Assembly (NCBI GenBank): GCA_015057275.1
Contig: SVEO01000003.1
Span: forward strand, 1-64,000
DNA: 64,000 bases
Reading direction: 5' to 3'
DNA from: Lachnospiraceae bacterium
GTDB lineage: Bacteria; Bacillota; Clostridia; Lachnospirales; Lachnospiraceae
Positions 9,092-18,243 of this stretch are shown here, one piece after another. The position numbers and the translations under genes were made by a program. The notes beneath the pieces were generated by a model that searched no databases, was not told the DNA's origin, and saw only the letters and a list, made by a program, of their open reading frames with translations. Position 1 is the first letter of the stretch; each line of letters starts with the position of its first letter.

Positions 9092-10846
9092 TTAATCAGA
9101 GATTAATTCGATGCCACGGATATCCGGGGCAATCGCAAAAGAGTAGTTGGTGTGATAGATGACAAATCCAGGCTTCGTACCGGCTACTTTTTTTACATGT
9201 TTTTTCTCGATATAATCGATTTCGACTTTATCCATCTCACGACCCTTCGAGTAGTAAGCGGCGAGTGCGGCTGCCTGCTCAAAGGTAGCATCCGGCAACT
9301 CCTGACCTTCGGTTTTTACAATTACATGTGAGCCAGGATAACTCTTGGCATGGAACCACCAGTCATTACCGGTAGCAAATTTGAACGTCAAATATTCATT
9401 CTGATAATTATTTTTGCCGACGTACATATGGAAGCCGTCGGAGGAAACATAATGAAACGGCTTGCTGGTTACCTTTTCTTTCTTGCCCTTGCCTTTCCTG
9501 CGAATATAGCCGGACTCCATCATTTCCTCTTTAAGCTCCACAAGGTCATTTTCGGCCAGCGCAAAATCAAGTGCGGCAGAAATGGATTCCAAATGTTCAA
9601 TCTCAGCCTTTGTATCTTCAACTATCGAAAGCAACGCTTCACGTGTACGTTTTAACTTACTGTATTTTTCAAAATATTTCTTGGCATTTTCAATCGGTGA
9701 AAGCGTGTCGTCGAGAGGAATGACAAGCTCCTCGCCGGTGTAATAATTGAGCGCTTTTAATTCCTTGGCACCGTCCTCAAGACCGTAGCCGTAAGCGGTA
9801 ATGAGTTCGCCGTATTGCTTGTATTTTTCGCGCTTTTCAGTATCAGCGAGCTGTTTTTCCTGCAGTTCAAATTTCTTGCGGTCTTTCTCAAGCAATGTGG
9901 TCACAATTTTGCGTAAATCGACCGATTTCTGGCGGATACGCGAAATGCGGCTCTTTGTGCCGTAATATGTTTCCAAAACCTCACTCATTGTGTCATAAGT
10001 AACTGCTGAAATATCCTCCTTTTCGTACATCGTCAGTGGCAGGGCCGAAAATTCCTTTGGATCGTCTCCTTTGTAGTAGATAACAGGTGCAAACCTTTCC
10101 TCGGTGATATCTTCCATAAAATAGCAGAAAGTCTTAAACAGATGCAGTTTATACGAATCCCCCAATGCATTAGCTGGATGCCCGCCGTCGATACCGGAAC
10201 GATAGCAGATTTCTTCTGCCATAACAGGACTAATACCGGTGTAGGACATATATATTGCTTTGGCAAGCTTGACAGGTTTTGTATATACCGTCTCACAAAA
10301 TACAGAAAAATCATCCGTAGAAACAGTAAGTGGATTTTCTTTCTGCATCGTATTTGCTACAAAATACGGGCGACCCGGCAATACTTCGCGTACGGAACTG
10401 ATATTTGCAGAAACATGCTTGATACTGTCGATAATCATGTCCTTGTCATCGGTAAAAATAATATTACTGTGCTTACCCATAAATTCGACAATTAGTTTTT
10501 TTTGGCAAACATCGCCGAGTTCATTCAAGTGTTCCAAATGAAACTCAATAATTCGCTCCATGCTTGGTTGCACAATTGCAGTAATACGGGCATTATTCAA
10601 ATGCTTGCGCAGAAGCATGCAGAAGTTTGGTGCGGTCAGTGGATTCGGTTTATTATGCTCTGTCAGATACGCAAGCGGTAGGCTGGCATTCGCCGACACA
10701 ACAAGTCGGTATTGATCTTTATTATTTTTTATCGTCAGCATGAGCTCGTCCGTTTCCGGCTGGGCAATCTTATACAAACGCCCACCAGTCAAACGCATAC
10801 GCAGCTCCGCAGCTAAATTTGTAATGGCAATTCCGTCAAAAGCCAT
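9092..10846 (-). CDS. rqcH: RqcH, NFACT-family ribosome quality control factor
   Basis: Bacterial NEMF/Rqc2 homologue, formerly annotated as fibronectin-binding protein. RqcH binds obstructed 50S subunits and recruits tRNA-Ala to add C-terminal alanine tails that mark nascent chains for degradation. The 584 residues show NFACT-N (1-180, starting MAFDGIAITNLAAEL), a central coiled coil (about 300-430) and NFACT-R (about 455-565, with DWWFHAKSYPGSHVI). The position matching the functionally important Asp97-Arg98 of B. subtilis reads Glu97-Arg98 here. Start supported by AGGAGG. It is divergent from yicC and shares a promoter region with it. Confidence 0.92.
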   Translation of the reverse strand: MAFDGIAITNLAAELRMRLTGGRLYKIAQPETDELMLTIKNNKDQYRLVVSANASLPLAYLTEHNKPNPLTAPNFCMLLRKHLNNARITAIVQPSMERIIEFHLEHLNELGDVCQKKLIVEFMGKHSNIIFTDDKDMIIDSIKHVSANISSVREVLPGRPYFVANTMQKENPLTVSTDDFSVFCETVYTKPVKLAKAIYMSYTGISPVMAEEICYRSGIDGGHPANALGDSYKLHLFKTFCYFMEDITEERFAPVIYYKGDDPKEFSALPLTMYEKEDISAVTYDTMSEVLETYYGTKSRISRIRQKSVDLRKIVTTLLEKDRKKFELQEKQLADTEKREKYKQYGELITAYGYGLEDGAKELKALNYYTGEELVIPLDDTLSPIENAKKYFEKYSKLKRTREALLSIVEDTKAEIEHLESISAALDFALAENDLVELKEEMMESGYIRRKGKGKKEKVTSKPFHYVSSDGFHMYVGKNNYQNEYLTFKFATGNDWWFHAKSYPGSHVIVKTEGQELPDATFEQAAALAAYYSKGREMDKVEIDYIEKKHVKKVAGTKPGFVIYHTNYSFAIAPDIRGIELISD

Positions 10847-10887
10847 AAAATCCTCCTAATTATTGTAAATTATTTCTCAATAACCGT

Positions 10888-10916
10888 AGTATAACAAACT
10901 TGACGCGATAACGCAA
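10888..10916 (-). promoter_or_regulatory. Promoter of rqcH
   Basis: On the minus strand TTGCGT (10916-10911), a 17-base spacer and TATACT (10893-10888). It overlaps the oppositely oriented yicC promoter. Confidence 0.6.
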
Positions 10917-10928
10917 ATGCATTATAAT
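10900..10928 (+). promoter_or_regulatory. Promoter of the yicC-gmk-rpoZ operon
   Basis: TTGACG at 10900-10905, 17-base spacer, TATAAT at 10923-10928. The -35 box lies inside the spacer of the rqcH promoter, so the two polymerases would compete. Confidence 0.75.
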
Positions 10929-11010
10929 ATGAAGTTGGAAATTCATGTCCATACAAGATATTTATGAAAGAGATGGGCAGAATGGAGAAATTTGACAGGA
11001 GGAAATCCTA

Positions 11011-11889
11011 ATGATTAAAAGTATGACAGGTTTCGGCCGTATGGAAAGTCAGAATGATTCAAGAAAAATCTGTATCGAGATGAAGTCGGTAAATCACAGA
11101 TATCTTGATACAAATATTCGCATGCCGAAGCTTTTTCATCCGTTTGAAGCACAGCTTCGTGCCGTATTAAAAGAGTACGCCGAACGTGGAAAGATTGATA
11201 TTTTTATCAACTACGAAGAACTTGCAGAAAACCGCATGACAGTTAAGTACAACAGCGAAATTGCCGAAGAATACATGAAAGTATTTACAGCGATGCAGCA
11301 GCAATTCTCAATTGATAATGATATCCGTGTTTCCGGGCTGGCACGTTTTCCGGAAGTCTTAACGATGGAAGAAAAGGAAACCGAGGAAGAGGAATTATGG
11401 CCGCTGATGGAAGAGGCATTCCGCGGTGCATGCGAGAAGTTTACAGAGACAAGAATTGCGGAAGGCGAAAAGTTAAAGGAAGATTTAATTAAGAAGTTAG
11501 ACACCATGCTGACATGGGTTTGCGAAATTGAGGAGCGTTCTCCGCAGATTATTCAGGAGTATCGTTCAAAAATCGAGGAGCGTGTCAAGGAATTGCTTGA
11601 GAACACGCAGATTGATGAAGGCAGAATTGCAGCTGAAGTTACGCTATTTGCAGATAAGATTTGTGTGGATGAGGAAATTGTCCGCTTAAGGAGCCATATG
11701 CAGGCGATGAAGGATACGCTTAATAAGGGCGGTGCCATTGGCAGAAAACTCGATTTTATTGCACAGGAGATGAACCGCGAGGCTAACACCATTTTATCAA
11801 AGTCCAACGATATCTCGATTACAAACCATGGCATCGAGTTAAAAACTGAGATTGAAAAGGTGAGAGAGCAGATTCAGAATATTGAATAA
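11011..11889 (+). CDS. yicC: YicC-family endoribonuclease / RNase adaptor
   Basis: YicC family (YicC_N then DUF1732), 292 residues. In E. coli YicC affects degradation of the small RNA RyhB, and members have been described as endoribonucleases. The N-terminal MIKSMTGFGR motif and the SVNHRYLD segment are diagnostic, and the C-terminal part has GRKLDFIAQEMNREANT and the SND motif common to the family. The start follows GACAGGAGG. It is the first gene of a unit with gmk 17 bases downstream and rpoZ after it, an order common in Firmicutes. Its exact RNA target here is unknown. Confidence 0.9.
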   Translation: MIKSMTGFGRMESQNDSRKICIEMKSVNHRYLDTNIRMPKLFHPFEAQLRAVLKEYAERGKIDIFINYEELAENRMTVKYNSEIAEEYMKVFTAMQQQFSIDNDIRVSGLARFPEVLTMEEKETEEEELWPLMEEAFRGACEKFTETRIAEGEKLKEDLIKKLDTMLTWVCEIEERSPQIIQEYRSKIEERVKELLENTQIDEGRIAAEVTLFADKICVDEEIVRLRSHMQAMKDTLNKGGAIGRKLDFIAQEMNREANTILSKSNDISITNHGIELKTEIEKVREQIQNIE

Positions 11890-11906
11890 GGAAGCGTGAG
11901 GTTTTT

Positions 11907-12536
11907 ATGAAACAGAGAGGAATTTTGACTGTTGTCTCCGGATTTTCCGGCGTTGGTAAGGGGACGATGGTGGCGGAACTGTTAAAAAAATATCCGCAGC
12001 AGTATGCAGTGTCCGTTTCCGCAACAACACGTGCACCGCGTGTAGGCGAAAGGGACGGTGTTCATTACTTTTTCCTGACCGACGAAAAGTTTCAGGAAAT
12101 GATTGCAGAAGACCAACTTTTGGAATATGCCGGCTATGTCAGCAAATACTATGGTACACCGAAGGAATACGTGATGAACAAGCTCGACCAGGGCATTCAT
12201 GTGATTTTGGAAATTGAAATTCAGGGAGCAATGAAAATTAAGGAGCAGTTCCCGGATACGTTGATGGTATTTATTATTCCGCCGAGTGCAGCAATACTGC
12301 GTGAGCGTCTGGAGGGTAGAGGAACGGAAACAGCCGAAGTCATTGAAGCACGTTTGCGCCGCGCGGCTGAAGAAGCTGAGGGCATGGATGCTTATGAATA
12401 TGTCATCACAAATGATGTATTGGCAGAAAGTGTGGAAGAGCTTCACCGACTAATACAGTCAAACAGTAACGCAACGTTCCGCAATTTGACAAAGATTCAA
12501 AATATGAAAGAAGAAATTCAAAATTTTGCTAAATAA
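11907..12536 (+). CDS. gmk: Guanylate kinase
   Basis: Cytosolic kinase that converts GMP to GDP with ATP in purine nucleotide synthesis and recycling. The P-loop reads SGVGKGT near residue 14, the GMP-binding region contains TTRAPRVGERDGVHYFF (about 39-55), and the lid and end regions (RLRRAAEEAE) are intact. Length of 209 matches the family. It lies between yicC and rpoZ, the usual Firmicute neighbourhood. Confidence 0.95.
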   Translation: MKQRGILTVVSGFSGVGKGTMVAELLKKYPQQYAVSVSATTRAPRVGERDGVHYFFLTDEKFQEMIAEDQLLEYAGYVSKYYGTPKEYVMNKLDQGIHVILEIEIQGAMKIKEQFPDTLMVFIIPPSAAILRERLEGRGTETAEVIEARLRRAAEEAEGMDAYEYVITNDVLAESVEELHRLIQSNSNATFRNLTKIQNMKEEIQNFAK

Positions 12537-12619
12537 TATTTGTGAAATTTTAAATAACGCGGCAGCACAGAACTCCGCAAATATCGAAATTTATAAGCTG
12601 TGCAGAAAGAGGAGAGAAT

Positions 12620-12949
12620 ATGTTACACCCATCTTATAGTGATTTAATGCAAGTTGTAAACAGCGATGTAGAGCAGGGAGAACAGCCGGTAGTCCAGAGC
12701 AGATATTCTATCGTTATGGCGGCTGCAAAGAGAGCGAGACAGATTATCACCGCAAGCAACGTAACGAATACGCCGATTACTAAGAAGCCGTTATCAATCG
12801 CGGTAGATGAGCTGCACAACGGTAGCACAAAGATTCTCGGCGAAGAAGATAATGAAGAAATGATGGCAGAAGCAGGTGCTTCCGAAGAGTTTTTTGCAGA
12901 GGCTACAGAAGAAGCTACAGAAGTAACGGCTGAAACGGTAGAAGAATAA
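12620..12949 (+). CDS. rpoZ: RNA polymerase omega subunit
   Basis: Small RNA polymerase subunit that supports assembly of the beta' chain. The conserved core lies at residues 1-75: a LHPSYSDL start, SRYSIVMAAAKRARQI near 27, and KKPLSIAVDEL near 56. After the core there is an acidic Glu/Ala/Thr-rich tail of about 35 residues, longer than in the compact Bacillus omega but typical of clostridia. The start follows AGAGGAGA. The position directly after gmk supports the call. Confidence 0.92.
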   Translation: MLHPSYSDLMQVVNSDVEQGEQPVVQSRYSIVMAAAKRARQIITASNVTNTPITKKPLSIAVDELHNGSTKILGEEDNEEMMAEAGASEEFFAEATEEATEVTAETVEE

Positions 12950-12971
12950 TTGCGTACGGCAGGAGTCAATA

Positions 12972-14321
12972 TTGAAAGTACTATTTGTGTCACTTGGCTG
13001 TGACAAAAATCTTGCCGATGCAGAAGAGATGCTTGGCATGTTAAGAGAAGCAGGATACAGTTTTACCGATGATGAGCAGGAAGCTGAGATTATTATTGTC
13101 AATACCTGTTGCTTTATTGGCGATGCGAAAGAAGAAAGTATTCAGACGATTCTGGAGCTAGCCGTACAAAAAGAAACAGGAAAATGCAAAGTGTTGCTTG
13201 TGACGGGGTGTCTTGCGGAACGCTATAAAGAAGAAGTTCTTACAGAAATGCCGGAAGTCGATGCGATTATCGGTACTCGCTCATACGACCACCTGATTAC
13301 AGCACTTGAGAAAGCCTTGTCAGGAAAACGCAGCATGGAACTCTGCGGGCTGGAAAGATTACCGGAGCGTGCGAAAAAGCGTGTACTTACGACCGGCGGC
13401 TATTACAGTTATCTGAAGATTGCGGAAGGTTGCAACAAGCATTGCACGTATTGCGTAATTCCATCCATTCGCGGTAATTTTACAAGTGTGCCGATGGAAG
13501 ATTTGGTGGCACAGGCGGAGCAATTAGCAGAAAACGGCGTAACCGAGCTGATTTTGGTAGCCCAGGAGACAACACTTTACGGTGTGGACATCTACGGCAA
13601 AAAAATGCTGCCGGAGTTGTTGAAAAAGCTTTGTTGCATCGAAAGGTTAAAATGGATTCGCATTTTATATTGTTACCCGGAAGAAATTACGGACGAGTTA
13701 ATCGAAGTCATTGCGACGGAAAAAAAGATTTGTCATTACCTTGATATTCCGATTCAGAGCGGCAGCGATTCGGTGTTAAAACGCATGGGCAGACGTACGA
13801 ACTGCGCTCAACTTTCGGATACAATTTCTAAGCTTCGTGAGCAAGTGCCGGATATCGCACTGCGTACGACACTGATTTCCGGTTTTCCGGGCGAGACAGC
13901 AGAAGACCATGAGAACACGCTTGATTTTGTCGATGCAATGGAATTTGAACGGCTTGGGGTATTTACCTATTCGCCGGAAGAAGGAACGCCGGCAGCGAAG
14001 ATGCCGGATCAGATTGACGAAGATATAAAAGAAGCGCGCCGCGATGAAATTATGGAGCTGCAGCAGGAAATTGCTTTTGAAAAGGCAGAAGCTATGACCG
14101 GTCGCAGACTAACCGTTTTAATTGAGGGAAAGCTTCCGGAAGATAACGTTTATGTCGGTCGCACCTACATGGATGCACCAGGCGTGGACGGCAATATTTT
14201 TGTAACTTGTGAAGAGGAACTCTACACCGGTGAATATGTGGAAGTGACTGTGACCGGTGGCGCAGAATACGACCTTTTAGGCGAATGCATTAAGGAACCG
14301 ATATTGGAGGAAAAACTATGA
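12972..14321 (+). CDS. rimO: Ribosomal protein S12 methylthiotransferase RimO
   Basis: Radical-SAM enzyme that adds a methylthio group to an Asp of ribosomal protein S12. Domains: N-terminal UPF0004 with SLGCDKNLADAE and two further cluster cysteines (NTCCF, TGCLAE), the radical-SAM core with CNKHCTYCVIP (CX3CX2C) near 155, and a C-terminal TRAM domain (about 375-440). The CDKNLAD version of motif one separates RimO from MiaB. The start is a TTG at 12972, chosen because AGGAG at 12961 stands six bases before it; no ATG alternative fits. Its last four bases overlap pgsA (ATGA). Confidence 0.92.
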   Translation: MKVLFVSLGCDKNLADAEEMLGMLREAGYSFTDDEQEAEIIIVNTCCFIGDAKEESIQTILELAVQKETGKCKVLLVTGCLAERYKEEVLTEMPEVDAIIGTRSYDHLITALEKALSGKRSMELCGLERLPERAKKRVLTTGGYYSYLKIAEGCNKHCTYCVIPSIRGNFTSVPMEDLVAQAEQLAENGVTELILVAQETTLYGVDIYGKKMLPELLKKLCCIERLKWIRILYCYPEEITDELIEVIATEKKICHYLDIPIQSGSDSVLKRMGRRTNCAQLSDTISKLREQVPDIALRTTLISGFPGETAEDHENTLDFVDAMEFERLGVFTYSPEEGTPAAKMPDQIDEDIKEARRDEIMELQQEIAFEKAEAMTGRRLTVLIEGKLPEDNVYVGRTYMDAPGVDGNIFVTCEEELYTGEYVEVTVTGGAEYDLLGECIKEPILEEKL

Positions 14322-14860
14322 ATTTACCAAACAAGCTGACTGTATTAAGAGTCGCACTGATTCCGTTTTTTGTATTATGTATGATGCTGCCGTTCGGCGA
14401 CGGTTTAAACCGTTATTTGGCAGTAGTAATTTTTATTATCGCAAGTCTGACCGATTTGCTGGATGGTAAAATTGCCAGAAAATATAACTTAGTAACAAAT
14501 TTCGGCAAGTTTATGGACCCGTTAGCTGACAAGCTATTAGTCTGTTCGGCATTAATTTGTTTATCCGGCAGCCAAATTCCAGCTTGGATTGTAATTATTA
14601 TCATTAGCCGTGAATTTATTGTCAGCGGTTTCCGCTTAATCGCTTCTGACCAGGGACTTGTACTGGCCGCCGGCTGGTGGGGAAAGTGCAAGACAGTATG
14701 CCAGATGATTATGGTCATTTTATTGATTGTAAACTTTGATTTTTCATTTATTAACGTAGTCGAGCAGATTTTAATTTACTTATCTCTTGCTCTGACAATT
14801 ATTTCAATGGTTGATTATATTTGGCAGAACAGAGAAGTATTGACAAAAGGCGGAATGTAG
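14318..14860 (+). CDS. pgsA: CDP-diacylglycerol--glycerol-3-phosphate 3-phosphatidyltransferase
   Basis: Integral membrane enzyme that makes phosphatidylglycerol phosphate, the committed step to phosphatidylglycerol and cardiolipin. The CDP-alcohol phosphotransferase signature D-G-x2-A-R-x8-G-x3-D-x3-D is complete (LDGKIARKY then FGKFMDPLADK) and four to six hydrophobic segments are seen across 180 residues. It starts behind TTGGAGG inside the end of rimO, so translation is coupled. pgsA next to recA is a common Firmicute arrangement, here with one aminotransferase gene in between. Confidence 0.93.
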   Translation: MNLPNKLTVLRVALIPFFVLCMMLPFGDGLNRYLAVVIFIIASLTDLLDGKIARKYNLVTNFGKFMDPLADKLLVCSALICLSGSQIPAWIVIIIISREFIVSGFRLIASDQGLVLAAGWWGKCKTVCQMIMVILLIVNFDFSFINVVEQILIYLSLALTIISMVDYIWQNREVLTKGGM

Positions 14861-14881
14861 GCTAATATGTCACACGGAAAT

Positions 14882-14911
14882 TTGACAATATGAAGCTAAG
14901 TCTTCTTATAA
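14882..14911 (+). promoter_or_regulatory. Probable promoter of the aminotransferase gene
   Basis: TTGACA at 14882-14887 and TTATAA at 14906-14911 (18-base spacer). A short hairpin (GGCTCCTT/AAGGAGTC) follows at 14921-14938, just before the AAGAGG ribosome site. Confidence 0.55.
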
Positions 14912-14953
14912 GATAAATTGGCTCCTTAAAAGGAGTCGGGAAAGAGGTAAAAT

Positions 14954-16243
14954 ATGGCAACATATGAGACACTTGACAAAGAGTCCTTGAAGAATCTGAA
15001 GGCAGATTTAGAGGCACAGTATGTGGCAGTAAAGGAAGCAGGTATTAAGCTTGACATGTCCAGAGGTAAGCCGGCGGCAGACCAGCTTGCGCTGTCTATG
15101 GACATACTGACAACAATTAACAAAGAATCCGATTTGACAAGCATTGACGGCGTGGATTGCAGAAACTACGGCGTTTTGGATGGTATTCCGGAAGCAAAGA
15201 AAATGATGGGTGATGTATTCGGTTGCCCGGCTGAGCAGGTCATTGTATACGGAACTTCCAGCTTAAATATCATGTATGATACCGTTTCCCGTGCGATGAC
15301 GCATGGTGTTATGGGCAGTACTCCTTGGGGTAAACTTGACAAAATTAAATTTCTTTGCCCGGTGCCGGGTTATGACAGACACTTCGGTATTACCGAATTT
15401 TTTGGCATAGAGATGATTAACGTGCCGATGTTAGATGAAGGCCCGGATATGGATATGGTAGAGGAGCTTGTTTCAAGCGATCCTTCCATTAAAGGTATCT
15501 GGTGTGTTCCAAAGTATGCAAATCCGACCGGTATCTCTTACTCTGTCCAGACAGTAAAGCGTTTCGCAGCATTAAAGCCGGCGGCAGAAGATTTCCGTAT
15601 TTTCTGGGATAACGCATACATCATTCACCATTTATTTGAAGAAAAAGAAATGCAGGACGAAATTCCGAATATCTTAGAGGAATGCGAAAAGGCCGGCAAT
15701 CCGGATATGGTTTACCAGTTCGGTTCTACTTCTAAGATTACTTTCCCGGGCTCCGGTGTGGCAGCGATTTCCTCATCTAAGGGAAACATTGCCGACATTA
15801 AAAAGCAAATGGCAGTACAAACGATTGGTCACGATAAAATCAATCAGCTTCGTCACCAGAGATTTTTTGGTGATTACAACGGATTAATGGCGCACATGAT
15901 GAAGCATGCTGCGATTTTAAGACCGAAATTTGCAGCGGTAATAGAGACATTTGAAAAAGAGTTAGGTTCACTTGGCATTGCAACATGGACAAATCCGAAA
16001 GGGGGATATTTTATTTCCCTAGATGTTATGGAAGGATGTGCAAAGCGCATTGTCGGTCTTTGCGCAGAAGCAGGACTTGTGTTGACCGGCGCAGGAGCTA
16101 CCTATCCGTATGGCAAGGACCCGAAAGACAGCAATATTCGTATTGCTCCGTCATACCCGACACCAGAAGAATTGAAGAAAGCATGTGAAGTGCTGGTGCT
16201 TTGTGTAAAACTCGCAACAGTGGAAAAAATGTTAGCTGAATAG
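14954..16243 (+). CDS. Class I aminotransferase, aspartate aminotransferase type Ic
   Basis: PLP enzyme of fold type I, 429 residues, cytosolic. The sequence fits the type Ic aspartate aminotransferases first described in Corynebacterium and Thermus relatives rather than the AspC or AspB lines: it has the LDMSRGKPAADQL start, the YGTSSLNIMYD cofactor-binding segment, WCVPKYANPTG, WDNAYIIHH (Asp and Tyr contacting PLP) and the Schiff-base lysine in GSTSKITFPGSG. Aspartate/2-oxoglutarate is the likely substrate pair by family, though other acidic amino acids are possible. It stands alone with its own promoter and a strong terminator. Confidence 0.85.
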   Translation: MATYETLDKESLKNLKADLEAQYVAVKEAGIKLDMSRGKPAADQLALSMDILTTINKESDLTSIDGVDCRNYGVLDGIPEAKKMMGDVFGCPAEQVIVYGTSSLNIMYDTVSRAMTHGVMGSTPWGKLDKIKFLCPVPGYDRHFGITEFFGIEMINVPMLDEGPDMDMVEELVSSDPSIKGIWCVPKYANPTGISYSVQTVKRFAALKPAAEDFRIFWDNAYIIHHLFEEKEMQDEIPNILEECEKAGNPDMVYQFGSTSKITFPGSGVAAISSSKGNIADIKKQMAVQTIGHDKINQLRHQRFFGDYNGLMAHMMKHAAILRPKFAAVIETFEKELGSLGIATWTNPKGGYFISLDVMEGCAKRIVGLCAEAGLVLTGAGATYPYGKDPKDSNIRIAPSYPTPEELKKACEVLVLCVKLATVEKMLAE

Positions 16244-16251
16244 TGAAATTT

Positions 16252-16283
16252 AAAATCGGGTAGGCTGTCCTGCCCGATTTTTA
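16252..16283 (+). terminator. Terminator after the aminotransferase gene
   Basis: AAATCGGGTAGG pairs with CCTGCCCGATTT around a CTGT loop and is followed by a T run. Confidence 0.9.
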
Positions 16284-16385
16284 TTATATGTTGCATGTGT
16301 AAAATCTTTATAAATTCACAAACAATATATTGCGTCAATATTGAATGTGTGATAAGGTTTTCTTGCGAAAAAATAAAAGAAAGTG

Positions 16386-16414
16386 TTGACACGAACATAA
16401 GTTTGGTGTATATT
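16386..16414 (+). promoter_or_regulatory. recA promoter
   Basis: TTGACA at 16386-16391, 17-base spacer, TATATT at 16409-16414. The spacer contains one of two SOS-box-like sequences. Confidence 0.75.
16392..16405. promoter_or_regulatory. LexA-type SOS box 1 (imperfect)
   Basis: CGAACATAAGTTTG matches the Gram-positive LexA consensus CGAAC-N4-GTTCG with one mismatch in each outer half. It fills the -35/-10 spacer, where LexA binding would block polymerase. Confidence 0.7.
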
Positions 16415-16426
16415 TGTATCAAGAAA

Positions 16427-16440
16427 CGAACATGCGTTCA
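16427..16440. promoter_or_regulatory. LexA-type SOS box 2
   Basis: CGAACATGCGTTCA contains a perfect GAAC-N4-GTTC palindrome just downstream of the predicted transcription start. It is 35 bases from box 1, centre to centre. Confidence 0.85.
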
Positions 16441-16493
16441 CGCTAGCGTGGTTTTATAAAACTTGTGTCATTGGAAAGAGGAGGAAGATTTGT

Positions 16494-17510
16494 ATGAATC
16501 AGGAAAGATTAAAAGCATTAGATGCAGCATTAGCACAGATTGAGAAGCAGCACGGGAAGGGGTCTGTGATGAAGTTGGGGGACTCCGGAAAGAATATGAA
16601 TATTGAGACGGTACCGACAGGTTCGTTGAGTTTAGATATTGCTTTGGGGTTAGGTGGTGTACCAAAGGGACGTATCGTGGAAATTTACGGTCCCGAGTCC
16701 AGTGGTAAGACAACCGTTGCCTTGCATATGGTTGCAGAAGTTCAGAAGCGCGGCGGTATTGCAGGCTTTATTGATGCAGAACATGCTCTTGACCCGGTAT
16801 ATGCAAAGAATATTGGTGTGGATATTGATAATCTGTACATTTCCCAGCCGGATTACGGTGAGCAGGCGTTAGATATTGCAGAGGCGATGGTGCGTTCCGG
16901 TGCGGTTGATATTATTATTGTTGACTCAGTTGCTGCTTTGGTGCCTAAGGCGGAAATTGACGGCGAGATGGGAGATTCCCATGTTGGCCTGCAGGCACGT
17001 CTGATGTCTCAGGGACTTCGTAAGTTAACGGCCATTGTCAGCAAGACAAATTGTACTGTTATCTTTATTAATCAGTTGCGTGAAAAGATTGGTATTATGT
17101 TTGGTAATCCGGAAACAACAACCGGCGGTCGTGCGCTTAAGTTCTATTCCTCCATCCGTCTTGATGTAAGAAGAATCGAGACATTAAAGGTTGGAGGCGA
17201 GATGGTGGGTAATCGTGCGCGCGTTAAAGTCGTGAAGAATAAGATTGCGCCTCCATTTAAGGAAGCTGAATTTGATATTATGTTTGGTCAGGGTATCTCA
17301 CGTGAAGGTGATGTATTAGATTTAGCATCGAAGTTGAATGTTATTGTCAAAAGCGGCGCGTGGTATGCCTACAACGGCGAAAAGATTGGCCAGGGCAGAG
17401 AAAATGCCAAGGCATATTTAAAGGAAAATCCACATGTGTTCGCAGAAGTAGAAGCTGCAGTGCGCAGAGAATACGGTCTGATGACGAAAGTTGATGGTGA
17501 GGAAGCATAG
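16494..17510 (+). CDS. recA: Recombinase RecA
   Basis: DNA-dependent ATPase that forms filaments on single-stranded DNA for strand exchange and triggers LexA self-cleavage. Walker [10 protein letters not shown] lies near 66-74, VDSVAALVP is Walker B, and the [19 protein letters not shown] segment forms loop L2. Length (338) is typical. The start follows GAGGAGG. Two LexA boxes at the promoter show SOS control. The stop overlaps the GTG start of recX (TAGTG), so the two are expressed together. Confidence 0.97.
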   Translation: MNQERLKALDAALAQIEKQHGKGSVMKLGDSGKNMNIETVPTGSLSLDIALGLGGVPKGRIVEIYGPESSGKTTVALHMVAEVQKRGGIAGFIDAEHALDPVYAKNIGVDIDNLYISQPDYGEQALDIAEAMVRSGAVDIIIVDSVAALVPKAEIDGEMGDSHVGLQARLMSQGLRKLTAIVSKTNCTVIFINQLREKIGIMFGNPETTTGGRALKFYSSIRLDVRRIETLKVGGEMVGNRARVKVVKNKIAPPFKEAEFDIMFGQGISREGDVLDLASKLNVIVKSGAWYAYNGEKIGQGRENAKAYLKENPHVFAEVEAAVRREYGLMTKVDGEEA

Positions 17511-18121
17511 TGTACGTTAGTAAGATTTGCCCACAACCGGATTGCAAAAATAAGTATCGTGTAGTCCTAGAGGATAGTAGCTCATTTTTATTGTATGGCA
17601 AAGAATTAAAGCGATTTGAACTCGCAGAAGAAAAAGATCTCCCGGATGAGAAACTCCGGGAGATTTATTCCATATTGTATAAGCGTGGAAAAGAACGTGC
17701 TTTTTATTTGTTGCAATCTAGAGCAAAGTCAACCGAGGAAATGCGTCAGTCTTTACATAAGAATGGTTATCCACAGTGCATTGTTGAAAAAATCATTAAC
17801 ATGTTATACGAGTATGACTTATTAAATGATTTGCGTTACGCTACAGATTTTGTCCAAAGTAAAAGATTAAAAAGTAGGAATCAGTTGATACGAGAATTGA
17901 GGCTTAAGGGAATAGATAAGGAAATAATTACCGAAGTTTTAGCGAAAAACGGAGAAAATGATCTTCAGGTTCTCCGCATGCAGATAAAGAAAAAGTTGCG
18001 TGGAAAAATATTTGACGAAAAAGAAAAGCAGAAATGTATCCGAAGTTTTTCGAATCGCGGATTTGCATATGAAGATATTCGACAGGTCTTATACGAAATG
18101 CGACAATTTGAACAAATATAA
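17510..18121 (+). CDS. recX: RecA regulator RecX
   Basis: All-helical protein that modulates RecA filaments and limits RecA activity. The 203 residues show the three-helix RecX repeats, with RAKSTEEMRQSLHKNGYP, YDLLNDLRYATDFV and LIRELRLKGIDKEII as recognisable elements. The GTG start at 17510 overlaps the last base of the recA stop codon. I take it as the real start because translation would restart there; no ATG close by has a ribosome site. The N-terminal 60 residues are less conserved. Confidence 0.88.
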   Translation: MYVSKICPQPDCKNKYRVVLEDSSSFLLYGKELKRFELAEEKDLPDEKLREIYSILYKRGKERAFYLLQSRAKSTEEMRQSLHKNGYPQCIVEKIINMLYEYDLLNDLRYATDFVQSKRLKSRNQLIRELRLKGIDKEIITEVLAKNGENDLQVLRMQIKKKLRGKIFDEKEKQKCIRSFSNRGFAYEDIRQVLYEMRQFEQI

Positions 18122-18165
18122 AGCCTATCTTTTGAATAATTTGCATAAAAAAAGTAACATTACGC

Positions 18166-18194
18166 TTGACATTAAAGGTAAAAAAGATTAAAAT
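18166..18194 (+). promoter_or_regulatory. rny promoter
   Basis: TTGACA at 18166-18171, 17-base spacer, TAAAAT at 18189-18194, with AAGGAGGTG and a GTG start following 50 bases on. Confidence 0.75.
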
Positions 18195-18243
18195 TGTTGT
18201 GTTGTATGTTTATACAATGAAAACTTAATAAGGAGGTGCTCCT

